Of a DNA stretch of 64,000 nucleotides, positions 19,401-27,518 are shown in pieces. The DNA lies in assembly GCF_009828925.2 (NCBI RefSeq), contig NZ_WUTY02000001.1, positions 2,882,492 through 2,946,491 of the forward strand, in the 5' to 3' direction. This stretch comes from Methylicorpusculum oleiharenae. GTDB taxonomy: Bacteria; Pseudomonadota; Gammaproteobacteria; Methylococcales; Methylomonadaceae. The notes below the pieces were generated by a model. That model saw nothing but the letters and a program-made list of their open reading frames with translations, did no database searches and was not told where the DNA came from. The first letter of the stretch is position 1; each line of letters begins with the position of its first letter. The position numbers were made by a program, and so were the translations under genes.

Positions 19401-19539
19401 TAACGATTGCCATATTAATGTCAGGGAATCGCTCGGTTGGCATTGCTGACATTGCGAAAAAACCCGCTATAACCAGCAGGATAAAAGCTAGATTAAAAAA
19501 TATTTTTTGTTCTAAGGTGAATCGGATGAGAGATTGCAT
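16411..19539 (-). CDS. RND-family efflux pump, inner-membrane component
   Basis: This 1042-residue protein has the AcrB/MdtB-type plan: TM1 near residue 12-30, a large periplasmic loop, TM2-6, TM7 near 530, a second loop, TM8-12. TM4 carries the proton-relay pair in GIIVDDAIVVTDNI, and a matching GVVVNDALVLIDFIN lies in TM10. Drug, metal and lipid pumps share this fold; the sequence lacks the Met clusters I would look for in CusA, so the substrate is unknown. It lies 5 bases after its adaptor gene and overlaps the downstream phosphoesterase-like gene. No outer-membrane TolC-like gene is adjacent. Confidence 0.93.
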   Translation of the reverse strand: MQSLIRFTLEQKIFFNLAFILLVIAGFFAMSAMPTERFPDINMAIVNITTDYPGASATDVETLVTRKLEEALENIENIEWLSSSSHPERSYIRIKLIDDSDYQKLYNEIRFEVLNAKSDLPSEIDPPKIENITMGDLLPVLIVNLVGQHDNRALSLMAEQIRAPLQRIQGVKKVVVSGEFTREFHIYLDPEKLRTLGVSFDEITHSLEDANLSVAAGSFLAHGNDYQIKVDEKLYDRDQVVNTIIRRDGEGSFIRLRDLITRADFDYRKPYIISSVNGKNAVSLNVIKTPEGNALAIKENVLKVLDQFKPLIDREQLEISLTQDSSIKINDGLSTLGWNLAVGMLLVSVITWYFVGIRNAGLITIGIPFSFLITILVMYMTNYSFNEITLFAFVLVSGIIVDDAIVVTDNIYRHIQEGRQPYQAIIEGTAEVAIPVISSTITTIAAFLPMLIMTGTTGEFFAQIPAAVSFALLASLFECLFILPSHYLDFGPQKAKELTQRLEEDNFIMGFFRDLTQKVLNWTLKFRALTVFIVTLLFLASIATMYVSMTGILPLIKTQFFPDDYAIYFVDIKGPPNTSMNKIDEITREVSRTIMEDGPEKAKSATGMAGVFMNEDYELIFGNNYGVVLVTLPAKQDQDISDPMVHLDQIRTKLKKQFEKNDVALFVHPMREGPPSGKAINIKVMGSNLNAVSGLAENLRQFLKTNVEIAPYLVELEDDRGSPKKVYRFDIRHERVKEYSLSSSEVTRMAGSVLDGRYIGKFRANDEEIDLKLLIDQKTIEHPQQVLSIPFLENAISPILLSDVTELRSYEEPSELNRYRGQRAISIKADLKTGSPVSSSSVISTVARYYDTIRNDYPGATLLFSGEYENTQRSYESLIFAFFIAVMIIYMVLAAQFQSYLQPAIILSSIIFAFIGIVLGKFLTQSIFTVNSFIAVIGVVGVVVNDALVLIDFINKNYRSGLSRRESIDNAIKVRIRPIILTTVTTVLGLLPMALGIPNYSVVWGTMASTFVTGLGTATLLTLFVVPVLWDLIQARQERIQQ

Positions 19540-19544
19540 AGTTA

Positions 19545-20567
19545 TCAGCGGATAATTTTAAACAGATCGCCCGCTTTAATGTCTGGGGAATTGATTTTGA
19601 CATTTCCATCTGGTTGTTTTAGAACTACTTTCACTTTAAGTGATTTTCCATCTTTACGCTGCAGCCAATACTCCTCAAATCGTTCTTCTAATGCTTTCTG
19701 TGGAACAGAAAATGTTTGTTCATCAGTGGGCATTTTCAGAATTAACTCTGCTCTTATGCCGCCTCGATGTATGGGTACGTCATCTTTGATAGAAAGTTCG
19801 ACCGGAATTTTCCGCGAACTTTCATCGAATGCGGGCGAAATACGTTCAATTTTAGCCGGAACATGGATATTGTATTCTGTTAACAGCACTTCAATTTTAT
19901 CTTGATTAGTCAAGGTGGCCAATTCACGTTCTGAAAGCATCAATGGGATAACCAGTTTTGAATAATCACCAATGTGTGCGATAACTTCTCCTTCCTGTAC
20001 CCACTGTCCGGGCTCTATTAATCGGTCGATTACCAGCCAACCGGCGTGTGCTTCTATACAATGACGCCTTTTTAGTTCACTAAGGCGCTGTTTTCGGATA
20101 TTGGCAGTTTGCATGGCGCGCTGCGAATTTGTTAAATCGCGGTTAAGATTGTCAAGCACATTGATTGCAATGGTTTGTTTAGCCACCAATTTTTCATGGC
20201 GAGAAACCTCTCTTTGGAAATAAGTGACATCATTACTATGTTGGGCGATTTCGTTATCGGCGGCCTGAATATCGAGTCGAACAAAAATCTCATCCAAGCA
20301 AGCAAGTTTCCCTTGAGCTGGAATGGGATTTCCTACATCAGCAAAAATATCTTTAATTTTGCCAGCAACTTCTGTAGCAACCGGAATGGTAGCGTGGGCT
20401 CTGGTAAAACCTGTGATTGCAACTTCCCGGGTGGCGGGTTCTGCAGAAACCCATTTTTCTCTCACTTCAGCAAAAACTGGGGCGTTAACTAATTGAAATA
20501 AAATTAACAATATGATTTTCACCTTACTCACGCATCCACTTCTTAAAAGTTTTCTTCTCAGCAACAT
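19545..20567 (-). CDS. RND periplasmic adaptor (membrane fusion protein)
   Basis: This 340-residue protein has an N-terminal hydrophobic signal/anchor (ILLILFQLVNAPVFA) and a lipoyl half-motif (ATEVAGKIKDIFADVGNPI). A coiled-coil hairpin of about 90 residues rich in Q/N/R follows, then the second lipoyl half (GWLVIDRLIEPGQWVQEGEVIA), a beta-barrel, and a membrane-proximal domain. Adaptors link the RND pump to an outer-membrane channel. It is the first gene of the three-gene leftward operon. Confidence 0.9.
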   Translation of the reverse strand: MLLRRKLLRSGCVSKVKIILLILFQLVNAPVFAEVREKWVSAEPATREVAITGFTRAHATIPVATEVAGKIKDIFADVGNPIPAQGKLACLDEIFVRLDIQAADNEIAQHSNDVTYFQREVSRHEKLVAKQTIAINVLDNLNRDLTNSQRAMQTANIRKQRLSELKRRHCIEAHAGWLVIDRLIEPGQWVQEGEVIAHIGDYSKLVIPLMLSERELATLTNQDKIEVLLTEYNIHVPAKIERISPAFDESSRKIPVELSIKDDVPIHRGGIRAELILKMPTDEQTFSVPQKALEERFEEYWLQRKDGKSLKVKVVLKQPDGNVKINSPDIKAGDLFKIIR

Positions 20568-20731
20568 ATTAATGCCTAGATTTATGGAGAAAAAAGAAAT
20601 TAAATGCTTTTAAAGCATTCATGTTTGGAATCTAGCATTACTAAATAAAAAATAGTTGCCCGCTTTCTGTCTTTGAAAGAAATACGTGTCAACTCTGAAG
20701 CAAAGCTTAGAAGATTTTAGAAAGGATTTGA

Positions 20732-21916
20732 TTAATTTAAGTCAATTAGTGCCATTATTTTGTTTAGAGCCAATGCTGGTTTTTCATAGTGAGATGAAGG
20801 AGTATTTTCGATGGCTTTATTTACTGCTTCCCTAATTAAGAGTGGATTTGCCTGGCCTGCTCTTATTAAATACCCTCTATTAGCCTCTTTTATTAGACTC
20901 ATCATTAAATACTGATCTAAATTGCTTGGAATGCCGATAATTGCTTTATTTTCTACTAAGCTTTGATAAATCATTGGGCTACCACCGTTACATATAACAA
21001 TATCAGATTTTTTAACCACCATCTCTGCTGGGAGAAATTCTGCTAAAAATACATTCGGATAGTCTTTGTCAATGGTCGTTTTTTTAAGGGTGGCACAAAT
21101 TACTGTTACTGGCATTTGACTTAGAGTTTTTATGATCATTGGCAACAATGAATTATCACCTGAGCTACCTAAAGTAACAAAAACTATTGGTTTATCATTT
21201 GGTAGTGTAGGCCACCATTCGGGCGTTGGTAAATTGGCGGACCATGAAATCGGACCTATGAAGAAATGATTTTCTGGTAAAGTTTTCATTGGGAGCAATG
21301 ACTCTATATCTGCATAAATCGTAAAATCACCATAGGTATAAATGTCTCGCATATCATTTGTTAATGGTTTTACACCAAATTTTTTACAAGCGTTGTTAAA
21401 CGAGAGAGAATGAATGTAAAAAATTAAGTTTTTTGTAGCATTAAATATTTTTTGAGCAAACGGGACTCCGAAAATATTTATTAGAAAAATTTCAGGGATA
21501 GGATATTCCATTTTTGCATAAGGACTCCAATAGGCATTCGTAATATTGGCATATGGAATTTTTTTCAATCGACTGGAAATTCCTAATGACAGACGAAAAT
21601 CTCCAAAAATAAAGTCAGGTCGAAATTGTTCTATGACGGTTAGATCATCCTTAACATAACGTATTAGCGTTTTAGTATTGTAAACAGGAAGGCCCTTTTG
21701 CAACTGAAAAGTGAATTCAGCACAGGAAATCGTATTTAAAGGGAATCGAATGAGAAAGCTGTGATCGATTATGTCGTCAAACCGTTTGTCAGCGGCTAAT
21801 GCTACAATGTATTTGCCTGTTTCATGCAGCGCTTTAGCAATTATCAAGCATCTGGTTAAATGAGCTAGGGTCACCGTTTCAGCAAAGAAAATTACGCGTT
21901 TTTTGTTGTTTCTCAT
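20732..21916 (-). CDS. MGT-type glycosyltransferase (GT-B fold)
   Basis: This 394-residue protein begins KRVIFFAETVTLAHLTRCL, the UDP-glycosyltransferase/MGT pattern with a His after strand 1. The C-terminal donor domain has FVTLGSSGDN and CNGGSPMIYQSLVENKAIIGIP, the usual nucleotide-sugar binding region. The acceptor is unknown. The start is ATG 21916, preceded by AGGAA; the GTG one codon earlier is less likely. It is divergent from the TPR gene, beyond which lies a second glycosyltransferase of the same type. AT-rich. Confidence 0.85.
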   Translation of the reverse strand: MRNNKKRVIFFAETVTLAHLTRCLIIAKALHETGKYIVALAADKRFDDIIDHSFLIRFPLNTISCAEFTFQLQKGLPVYNTKTLIRYVKDDLTVIEQFRPDFIFGDFRLSLGISSRLKKIPYANITNAYWSPYAKMEYPIPEIFLINIFGVPFAQKIFNATKNLIFYIHSLSFNNACKKFGVKPLTNDMRDIYTYGDFTIYADIESLLPMKTLPENHFFIGPISWSANLPTPEWWPTLPNDKPIVFVTLGSSGDNSLLPMIIKTLSQMPVTVICATLKKTTIDKDYPNVFLAEFLPAEMVVKKSDIVICNGGSPMIYQSLVENKAIIGIPSNLDQYLMMSLIKEANRGYLIRAGQANPLLIREAVNKAIENTPSSHYEKPALALNKIMALIDLN

Positions 21917-22026
21917 CACTTTCCTGAAAGTTTTGTAACTAAAATCAAAAATCCATATTCAGTTTAATATTTTTTAGTTGCACGGATCTAATATTTTTAA
22001 CTGTTTTTAATGAGAGGAAAAATAAT

Positions 22027-23853
22027 ATGTCAATGCTTACCATACATGAAAGAAAAACTATCGGAAATATGAAAAATCCAAAATTTTTATATAGGAGCTT
22101 GATTTTTGCTCTTGGCATGCAAGCTTGTCTAAATTTGGCTGATGCTGCCGTGTTTAAAGATGATGGAAAGACCAGCGATGATTTCTATCTAACAAAGCCA
22201 ATTAATGAGTCCGAACCTAGCAAAGCTTCTGAGGGGTATTTAGGAATTAACGGTTTAAATCAATTGCTTAACGGGCGTAACGAAAAGGCCCTGCTATTAA
22301 CGAAACAAGGTTATGAGAAGCTTAAGAAAGGTGAATCCAAACAGGGTCTTAAGGATCTTGAAGAGGCCAGGAAACTGGATCCGGAATTAATACTTACTGG
22401 AGTACTAATATCTCTTGCTTATCTTGAAAATAAAGACTACCAGAAAGCGTTAGATGTTGCTAAAGAGATTCAGCAAACCAAGAGGCAGGCGGACTATGGG
22501 TTGGGTTATACCGCTGAAGGCATGATTTACGCTGCTAAAGGCGACGTAGAAAAGGCGACATCAGCTTTCCAAGAAGCCATCAGGCTTTTGCCCAATGAAA
22601 AAAATGCATTGTTTAATTTAGCAATATTGGCGGAAGCGGAAAAAAACTACAATGGCGCCAAATCATATCTTCAGAGAATTATAGATCTCGATCCTAAACA
22701 CTTACAGGCATTGGAACGCTATGCAAGAATTGAATTTACACAAGGCAATACCGAAAAAGCCATTGCCTTACTTAATCAAGCTGCAGCCAGTAATTCCGAG
22801 GCAATTAGCCCCGTTATTGCTTTAGCCAAATATTATCTCAAATCAGAAAAGTATCAGGATGTATTGAATTTGACCCAAAACAAATCGGATCCCGAGATTC
22901 TTGAAATGCGAGGCAAAGCTTATTTGAATTTGGGAGAAACCGAAAAGGCTAAGCAAATCTTTGAAGATATAGTGAAGAAAATGCCGATGTCGGCACCAGC
23001 AAATTATGCGCTAGCGGATTTCTTTGCCAAAACAGGTAATCTTAACGAAGCAGCAAAACAAATTCATAATACGACAATCAAAGATCCAAGCTATTTGCCT
23101 GCTCGCATCGGAGAAATAAAAACCTTATTTTATAGTGGAAAAATTGACGACGCTAATAGAGCGCGTGACTCTTTGCAAAAGGAGTTTGGTAATCGCCAAG
23201 AAGTTTTAAGTATTTCGGGTTGGTTATCAATGCATCAAAATGAATTTGTCGAGGCTGCAACGTATTTTGAACAGCTGGCTAAAATTAATCAAAATTCAGA
23301 AGTGACACTTTGGTGGGTTAACAGCCTATGGTCACAAAAGCGTTTTGATGAGAGTATTTCCATAATGAAAAATTGGCTCGCCCAGCATCCGGATGATATT
23401 TCTGTTCAACTCACTCTGGCTGACGGTTATATGGGCTTGCTAAACAAGCCAGAGGCCAAAAATGCTTACTTAAAACTGATCAGTATGGATCCCAGTATAA
23501 CTGCGGCATACAATAATCTGGCTTGGCTTGAAGCCGAAAGTGATTTGGATCAAGCGATAAGCTATGCAGAAAAAGCAGTAAGCATTGAAAAAACAAACCC
23601 ACAAGTTCTTGATACTTTAGGAATGTTGTTGATTAAAGATGGTCAGATTGAAAAAGGTACTCAAGCGCTTCAGGATGCTGTGGACAAAGCGCCTGAAAAT
23701 ATCGAATTACTTTATCATTTGAGTGAAGCTTTAGTGATGCAAAATAAGCAGAGCGAAGCCGCGTCAGTTTTGAACAAGCTTGCTACATTCGAGTTAAGTC
23801 CGGAAATGAAAGAAAGGGTCAATAAGCTACAAGAATTAGCTAATAAAAATTAG
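22027..23853 (+). CDS. Secreted or membrane-anchored TPR-repeat protein
   Basis: This 608-residue protein has at least ten tetratricopeptide repeats from about residue 90 to the end (for example YQKALDVAKEI, AEGMIYAAKGDVEKATSAFQ, YNNLAWLEA). A hydrophobic signal-like segment (FLYRSLIFALGMQACLNLADA) begins about 20 residues in. That makes the later ATG at 22072 an alternative start, although GAGAGG precedes 22027. It resembles TPR proteins of PEP-CTERM/exopolysaccharide loci (PrsT-like) but is shorter. It lies 17 bases before a glycosyltransferase gene, so a role in glycan or glycolipid assembly is inferred. Confidence 0.8.
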   Translation: MSMLTIHERKTIGNMKNPKFLYRSLIFALGMQACLNLADAAVFKDDGKTSDDFYLTKPINESEPSKASEGYLGINGLNQLLNGRNEKALLLTKQGYEKLKKGESKQGLKDLEEARKLDPELILTGVLISLAYLENKDYQKALDVAKEIQQTKRQADYGLGYTAEGMIYAAKGDVEKATSAFQEAIRLLPNEKNALFNLAILAEAEKNYNGAKSYLQRIIDLDPKHLQALERYARIEFTQGNTEKAIALLNQAAASNSEAISPVIALAKYYLKSEKYQDVLNLTQNKSDPEILEMRGKAYLNLGETEKAKQIFEDIVKKMPMSAPANYALADFFAKTGNLNEAAKQIHNTTIKDPSYLPARIGEIKTLFYSGKIDDANRARDSLQKEFGNRQEVLSISGWLSMHQNEFVEAATYFEQLAKINQNSEVTLWWVNSLWSQKRFDESISIMKNWLAQHPDDISVQLTLADGYMGLLNKPEAKNAYLKLISMDPSITAAYNNLAWLEAESDLDQAISYAEKAVSIEKTNPQVLDTLGMLLIKDGQIEKGTQALQDAVDKAPENIELLYHLSEALVMQNKQSEAASVLNKLATFELSPEMKERVNKLQELANKN

Positions 23854-23870
23854 TCTGGGAGTTGGCTAAT

Positions 23871-25070
23871 ATGAAAATAGTAGCAGTTGCTAATGCTCAT
23901 GCGCTGGCTCATGTTTCAAGACTATTGGAAATAGCCAAAATTCTCAAGATGCATGAGCATGAGATTGTTTTTGCGGGCTACGGCAAATTTCTTCAAATTG
24001 CCCGGGATGCTGGATTTGAAATCGAAGTGCTTCCCTATATTTCAATCGAGCAAATCATCAAAGCAGTACGATCACAAAAGCTTAACGAACTCTATCGCTT
24101 TACGGAGCTTGAAAGCTTTATAAAGGCAGAGATTGATTTTCTTAAGCGCGTTAAACCTGACCTTGTTTTAATCGATAATCGGCCTACCGCGAGAACTTCA
24201 GCCGATTATTGCGGGATAAAAACCGTGTCTGTTTTAAATGTGCATATGAGCTCATTTCGAAAATTGCCCTTTTTTAGCCCAGGCGATTACATGGGTTTAT
24301 TGGGATTTCTTGATCCGATTGAAACAAAAATAGAATGTTATTTTTATGATCGATTTGTCATGAACGACCTAAACAAAGTAAGAAAAAAAATGGGTTTGAA
24401 ACCTTATTTTGGCAATCAGCATGAAGAAGGTGATCTGTCCTTATTTGCCGATATACCTGAATTCAACCCTGTTTCTCATTTAGCTAACCATACGCGTTAT
24501 GTCGGTCCTATTACGTGGCATAATGATTTTCCTGCGCCGGCCTGTCTGGATAAGCTGGAAAAGAATCGAAAAACGATTTATGTATCATTAGGCAGTGAAA
24601 GTCTCGAAGGTCTCGTTGAAGAGTTGGGCGAATTAACATCCCTGGGGGTTCAGATCATTGTAGCTTGCGGTAAATTACCCAAACAATGGAATCAAGATCT
24701 CCCACCTCATTTCTTTTTAGAAGAATATGTCAATACCGATAAGGTTCTTACTAAATGCGACCTAGTCTGTTGTCACGGCGGGAATGGAACTTTGTATCAG
24801 GCATTGGCATTTGGGTTGCCCGTCGTAGCTGTAGCAACGCATGCTGAGCAGTATATCGGTGCTAAAAGAATTGAACAGTTGGGCTTGGGACGAGCTTTGA
24901 CCTTGGATAGGGTAAGAAAAAAAGGGATATTGGTGCTTAAGCAAGCATTGGCTGAAGTGCTTTATTCTTCTGAAATTCGGAATCGGACCATTCACTTTGC
25001 GGAAATTCTGCAACAGTGGCAGGGCGCAAAAACAGCTGCAGCGCTGATTGAAGATTTTAATAAATCATAA
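23871..25070 (+). CDS. MGT-type glycosyltransferase (GT-B fold)
   Basis: This 399-residue protein is related to the product of 20732-21916. The N-terminus reads MKIVAVANAHALAHVSRLLEIAK. The donor domain has IYVSLGSESLEG and CHGGNGTLYQALAFGLPVVAVATHAEQ, the HGGxGT signature of this class. The start is ATG 23871 with GGGAG nine bases upstream; an in-frame TTG at 23862 is less likely. It is in an operon with the TPR gene and followed by a strong hairpin. The sugar donor and acceptor cannot be read. Confidence 0.88.
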   Translation: MKIVAVANAHALAHVSRLLEIAKILKMHEHEIVFAGYGKFLQIARDAGFEIEVLPYISIEQIIKAVRSQKLNELYRFTELESFIKAEIDFLKRVKPDLVLIDNRPTARTSADYCGIKTVSVLNVHMSSFRKLPFFSPGDYMGLLGFLDPIETKIECYFYDRFVMNDLNKVRKKMGLKPYFGNQHEEGDLSLFADIPEFNPVSHLANHTRYVGPITWHNDFPAPACLDKLEKNRKTIYVSLGSESLEGLVEELGELTSLGVQIIVACGKLPKQWNQDLPPHFFLEEYVNTDKVLTKCDLVCCHGGNGTLYQALAFGLPVVAVATHAEQYIGAKRIEQLGLGRALTLDRVRKKGILVLKQALAEVLYSSEIRNRTIHFAEILQQWQGAKTAAALIEDFNKS

Positions 25071-25072
25071 AA

Positions 25073-25098
25073 GGGGTGGGACTTTAAAGCCCCACCCT
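25073..25098. terminator. Bidirectional terminator
   Basis: GGGGTGGG and CCCCACCC flank the palindrome CTTTAAAG, forming a long GC-rich hairpin in the 52-base gap between the convergent glycosyltransferase and PEP-CTERM genes. A-rich and T-rich flanks are present. Confidence 0.8.
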
Positions 25099-25122
25099 CA
25101 ATTTAAGCAACTACTTATTAGC

Positions 25123-26136
25123 TTAAGCCGCTATTGATTTTCTGTTTCTACGCATGTTCAAGGAGAAGCCTGTTAAGGCGATACCCAGTAGCAACATAAT
25201 TTCAGGTTCAGGAACGGCAGGTGTTCTTGATAAGTTTGTGCTGGTTTCAGACCTTAAAGTAAAAGTATGATCACCGGCTGTTAAACCGTTAAACGTTACA
25301 GAGTATGAACCAAAACCACCAGTGGTAAAGATGTCCGAGGCTGGGTCAGTACTTACGCCAACAGAGTTATTGCCGATCGTGTCAGCGTCTGCTGTTTCAG
25401 TACAGCTTGCGCCAACTCCGCCAGCTAAACAGTTAGTATTGACTTGGCCATCCGGAGTCCATTGCCAAAAATAACCGCCACTATCTCTTGCTAGTGAACC
25501 AATCAAAGCTATGTTAGCTTGAGCCGCTTGATTGGATCCATCAGGATCATTGCTGCTAGCTTCCAAATAAGCCGACGCATCAAATGACAGGGTAAGGCTA
25601 CCAGGCGCAGCTAAGGTAAATGAAAAGGTGAAACCTGTAACGGACTGTATCAAAGAGGTGGCTGACGCTGATAAACCCGTTTGAAGTTCTGATTCAGCAA
25701 TTTGTTGCTGATGAGTAATTGGGTCAAGGGTTAATTGTGAGTCGTAAATTACCGAATCTGCACGGGAATATTGGTTTGCGCCGGGGCCCTGTAGACCAAA
25801 GCTGTTATTTGCAGCTATGGGTGCGCTTCCTGGAGCATTATAGACTGGTGCATCAAGAGCAATTGCTCCACCACAATTATTTGTGGTGCCGCCTAGACCG
25901 GGAGTGCCGCTACAAGTTGCATTGGTTGCCCCACCAACCCCATTTAAGAAGGCGGTATTTGTTAAATTGTAATTAAAGTTTCGTATAGTTGCACCAGCCG
26001 CTGGTGATACAACTATGCTCAAATTGTTTATTTCTAATGTTGATACACCGTATACGCTCGCAGATGCTTGATTAGCGAAGCCTAAGCCTAACGCAGACAT
26101 CACTGCCAAAGGTATCATCGATTTTGTTAATTTCAT
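25123..26136 (-). CDS. PEP-CTERM sorting-domain surface protein
   Basis: This 337-residue protein has a Sec signal peptide (IPLAVMSALGLGFANQASA) and a low-complexity, Gly/Asn/Thr-rich body with few charges. The C-terminal tripartite sorting signal is VPEP at 308-311, a hydrophobic stretch (LLLGIALTGFSL), then a basic tail (RRNRK). Exosortases are known to cleave such proteins for export to the surface or matrix. AGGAG precedes the ATG. A sigma-54-like promoter lies about 90 bases upstream, matching the known RpoN/PrsK-PrsR control of PEP-CTERM genes. No exosortase gene is in the window. The body domain is not one I recognise. Confidence 0.93.
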   Translation of the reverse strand: MKLTKSMIPLAVMSALGLGFANQASASVYGVSTLEINNLSIVVSPAAGATIRNFNYNLTNTAFLNGVGGATNATCSGTPGLGGTTNNCGGAIALDAPVYNAPGSAPIAANNSFGLQGPGANQYSRADSVIYDSQLTLDPITHQQQIAESELQTGLSASATSLIQSVTGFTFSFTLAAPGSLTLSFDASAYLEASSNDPDGSNQAAQANIALIGSLARDSGGYFWQWTPDGQVNTNCLAGGVGASCTETADADTIGNNSVGVSTDPASDIFTTGGFGSYSVTFNGLTAGDHTFTLRSETSTNLSRTPAVPEPEIMLLLGIALTGFSLNMRRNRKSIAA

Positions 26137-26227
26137 TGTTTTCTCCTAAAAGCTTTCATAGTGTAAAGTTTAAAACTGTTGTGCCGATACTTAAACCTGT
26201 ATTTGTACTGGTTTGCTTAATAAAGAG

Positions 26228-26242
26228 GCAGATACTATGCCA
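26228..26242 (-). promoter_or_regulatory. Candidate sigma-54 promoter of the PEP-CTERM gene
   Basis: Read on the minus strand this is TGGCATAGTATCTGC: GG, ten bases, GC, matching the -24/-12 consensus TGGCAC-N5-TTGC at all but two positions. It is about 90 bases from the start codon of the PEP-CTERM gene, a normal leader length. I did not locate an enhancer site. Confidence 0.6.
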
Positions 26243-26491
26243 ATGCTAACATTAATATAAATATCAATTACTTAAAAAATGTCATGAGGTTTTGTTTCGA
26301 GAAAGTGTAAAGGAATCTGACAAATAAACTGAGAAAAGGTAAGTCAAAAGATACGGATAACTACCTGCGAGATTGTTAACAGGGTAAAGTTTTAGTAAGT
26401 ACCCTTCTTTTAATGGAATTAATCGTAGCCGAATCAAAATAGTAAAATAGTTTTTGTAAAGTAATCTGACAATGAAAGTAACAAGAGTCTG

Positions 26492-27148
26492 TCATTTAAT
26501 CTTTTTTGCCGGAATTCCGCCCCATATTTCATTAGTTCTAATATGGCAATCTTTGGTTACAACCGCTCCCGCTGATATTATTGCGCCATTTTCAATAGTT
26601 ACCCCCGCCATAATGACGGCTTTAGCACCAATTGTTACGTTGTTGCCGACTTTTACTTTTGAAAGCGCAAAATATTCGCCTTCAATCGCATGGCAAAAAA
26701 CCACAGCATCGTGACCTATGATGCAATTATCGCCAAATTCAGTTAAGGGGGGATCAAGCAGCGTACCAGCGCTGTAGGTGTTTTGGCCTAGTTTTGTGCC
26801 TAGTGCCAGATAAACCAGGCGAAGCAGCGGTACGGGTATAAAATGGGTACGGATCAAACTGTTAAATAATAAAAGATAAAAAAGAATATTAACCTGTGCG
26901 GAAAATTCCTCTTTTGTGCCCGGTTTCAATTCTCCTTCATGAAGGGGAAGGAATTTTAGGAATAATCGATAAATCACGAAAGCATATAAGTAAAAATGTA
27001 ATATAAATATGCCTATTGAGACAATGCTGCGGTAGTCTCCAGGACTCAAAAACTGAAGCAAAATTGAGGTGGTTAGGACGCTAAGTGTGACGATAATGGT
27101 CAATAGCACCAAAAAACTGGCAATTTGTGGAGCTGATATTTTTCTCAT
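26492..27148 (-). CDS. Membrane-linked hexapeptide-repeat acyltransferase
   Basis: This 218-residue protein has two hydrophobic helices (about residues 9-32 and 43-64). A left-handed beta-helix domain of hexapeptide repeats follows from about 125 (GDNCIIGHDAVVF, KVGNNVTIGAKAVIMAGVTIENGAIISAGAVVTKD) with His in the catalytic position. It ends with the family signature IWGGIPAKKI. Such enzymes acetylate or acylate sugars, and the membrane helices suggest a lipid-linked acceptor. It may serve the nearby glycosyltransferases; that is inference from position. Confidence 0.85.
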   Translation of the reverse strand: MRKISAPQIASFLVLLTIIVTLSVLTTSILLQFLSPGDYRSIVSIGIFILHFYLYAFVIYRLFLKFLPLHEGELKPGTKEEFSAQVNILFYLLLFNSLIRTHFIPVPLLRLVYLALGTKLGQNTYSAGTLLDPPLTEFGDNCIIGHDAVVFCHAIEGEYFALSKVKVGNNVTIGAKAVIMAGVTIENGAIISAGAVVTKDCHIRTNEIWGGIPAKKIK

Positions 27149-27311
27149 AGATAATTCCTGATATTTAGATGCTTGATTTTAAAGAAAATGGGTAAAATCC
27201 AAAGCGCATTAAATTTTAAAATTACATTTAACAACCAGCTAAAAAGGCTGTTTTATTAAGATATTGTCAGGCTGGCTGCTTATTCTGAGGGATACAGGAC
27301 TACCTGTAGCC

Positions 27312-27424
27312 CAATGCCGTTAAGGTAAGATCATCGCAATGAATCGATAGGCAGTATTGTAGGAGCGAGCCATGAATGCGGTTCAATCGCGGGCATGGCC
27401 CGCTCCTACAATATAACGGAATTG
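27312..27424. repeat. MITE-like element, copy A
   Basis: A 113-base element bounded by inverted ends (CAATGCCGTTAA left; TAACGGAATTG right). It encloses a stem in which AGGAGCGAGCCATG pairs with CATGGCCCGCTCCT. A second copy with the same left arm (a 'gatcgcaatgaatcgatagg'-like stretch) lies at 41131-41264. It has no coding capacity and looks like a non-autonomous, transposase-mobilised element. Confidence 0.75.
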
Positions 27425-27518
27425 ACCTGTATGTAGGCAAAGCCAATTTGTTGGGGCAGTGTGGCTATGGGCAACTTGGCAAGGCCCGCAATCCATCAAG
27501 TGTAAAATGGAAATGCTG

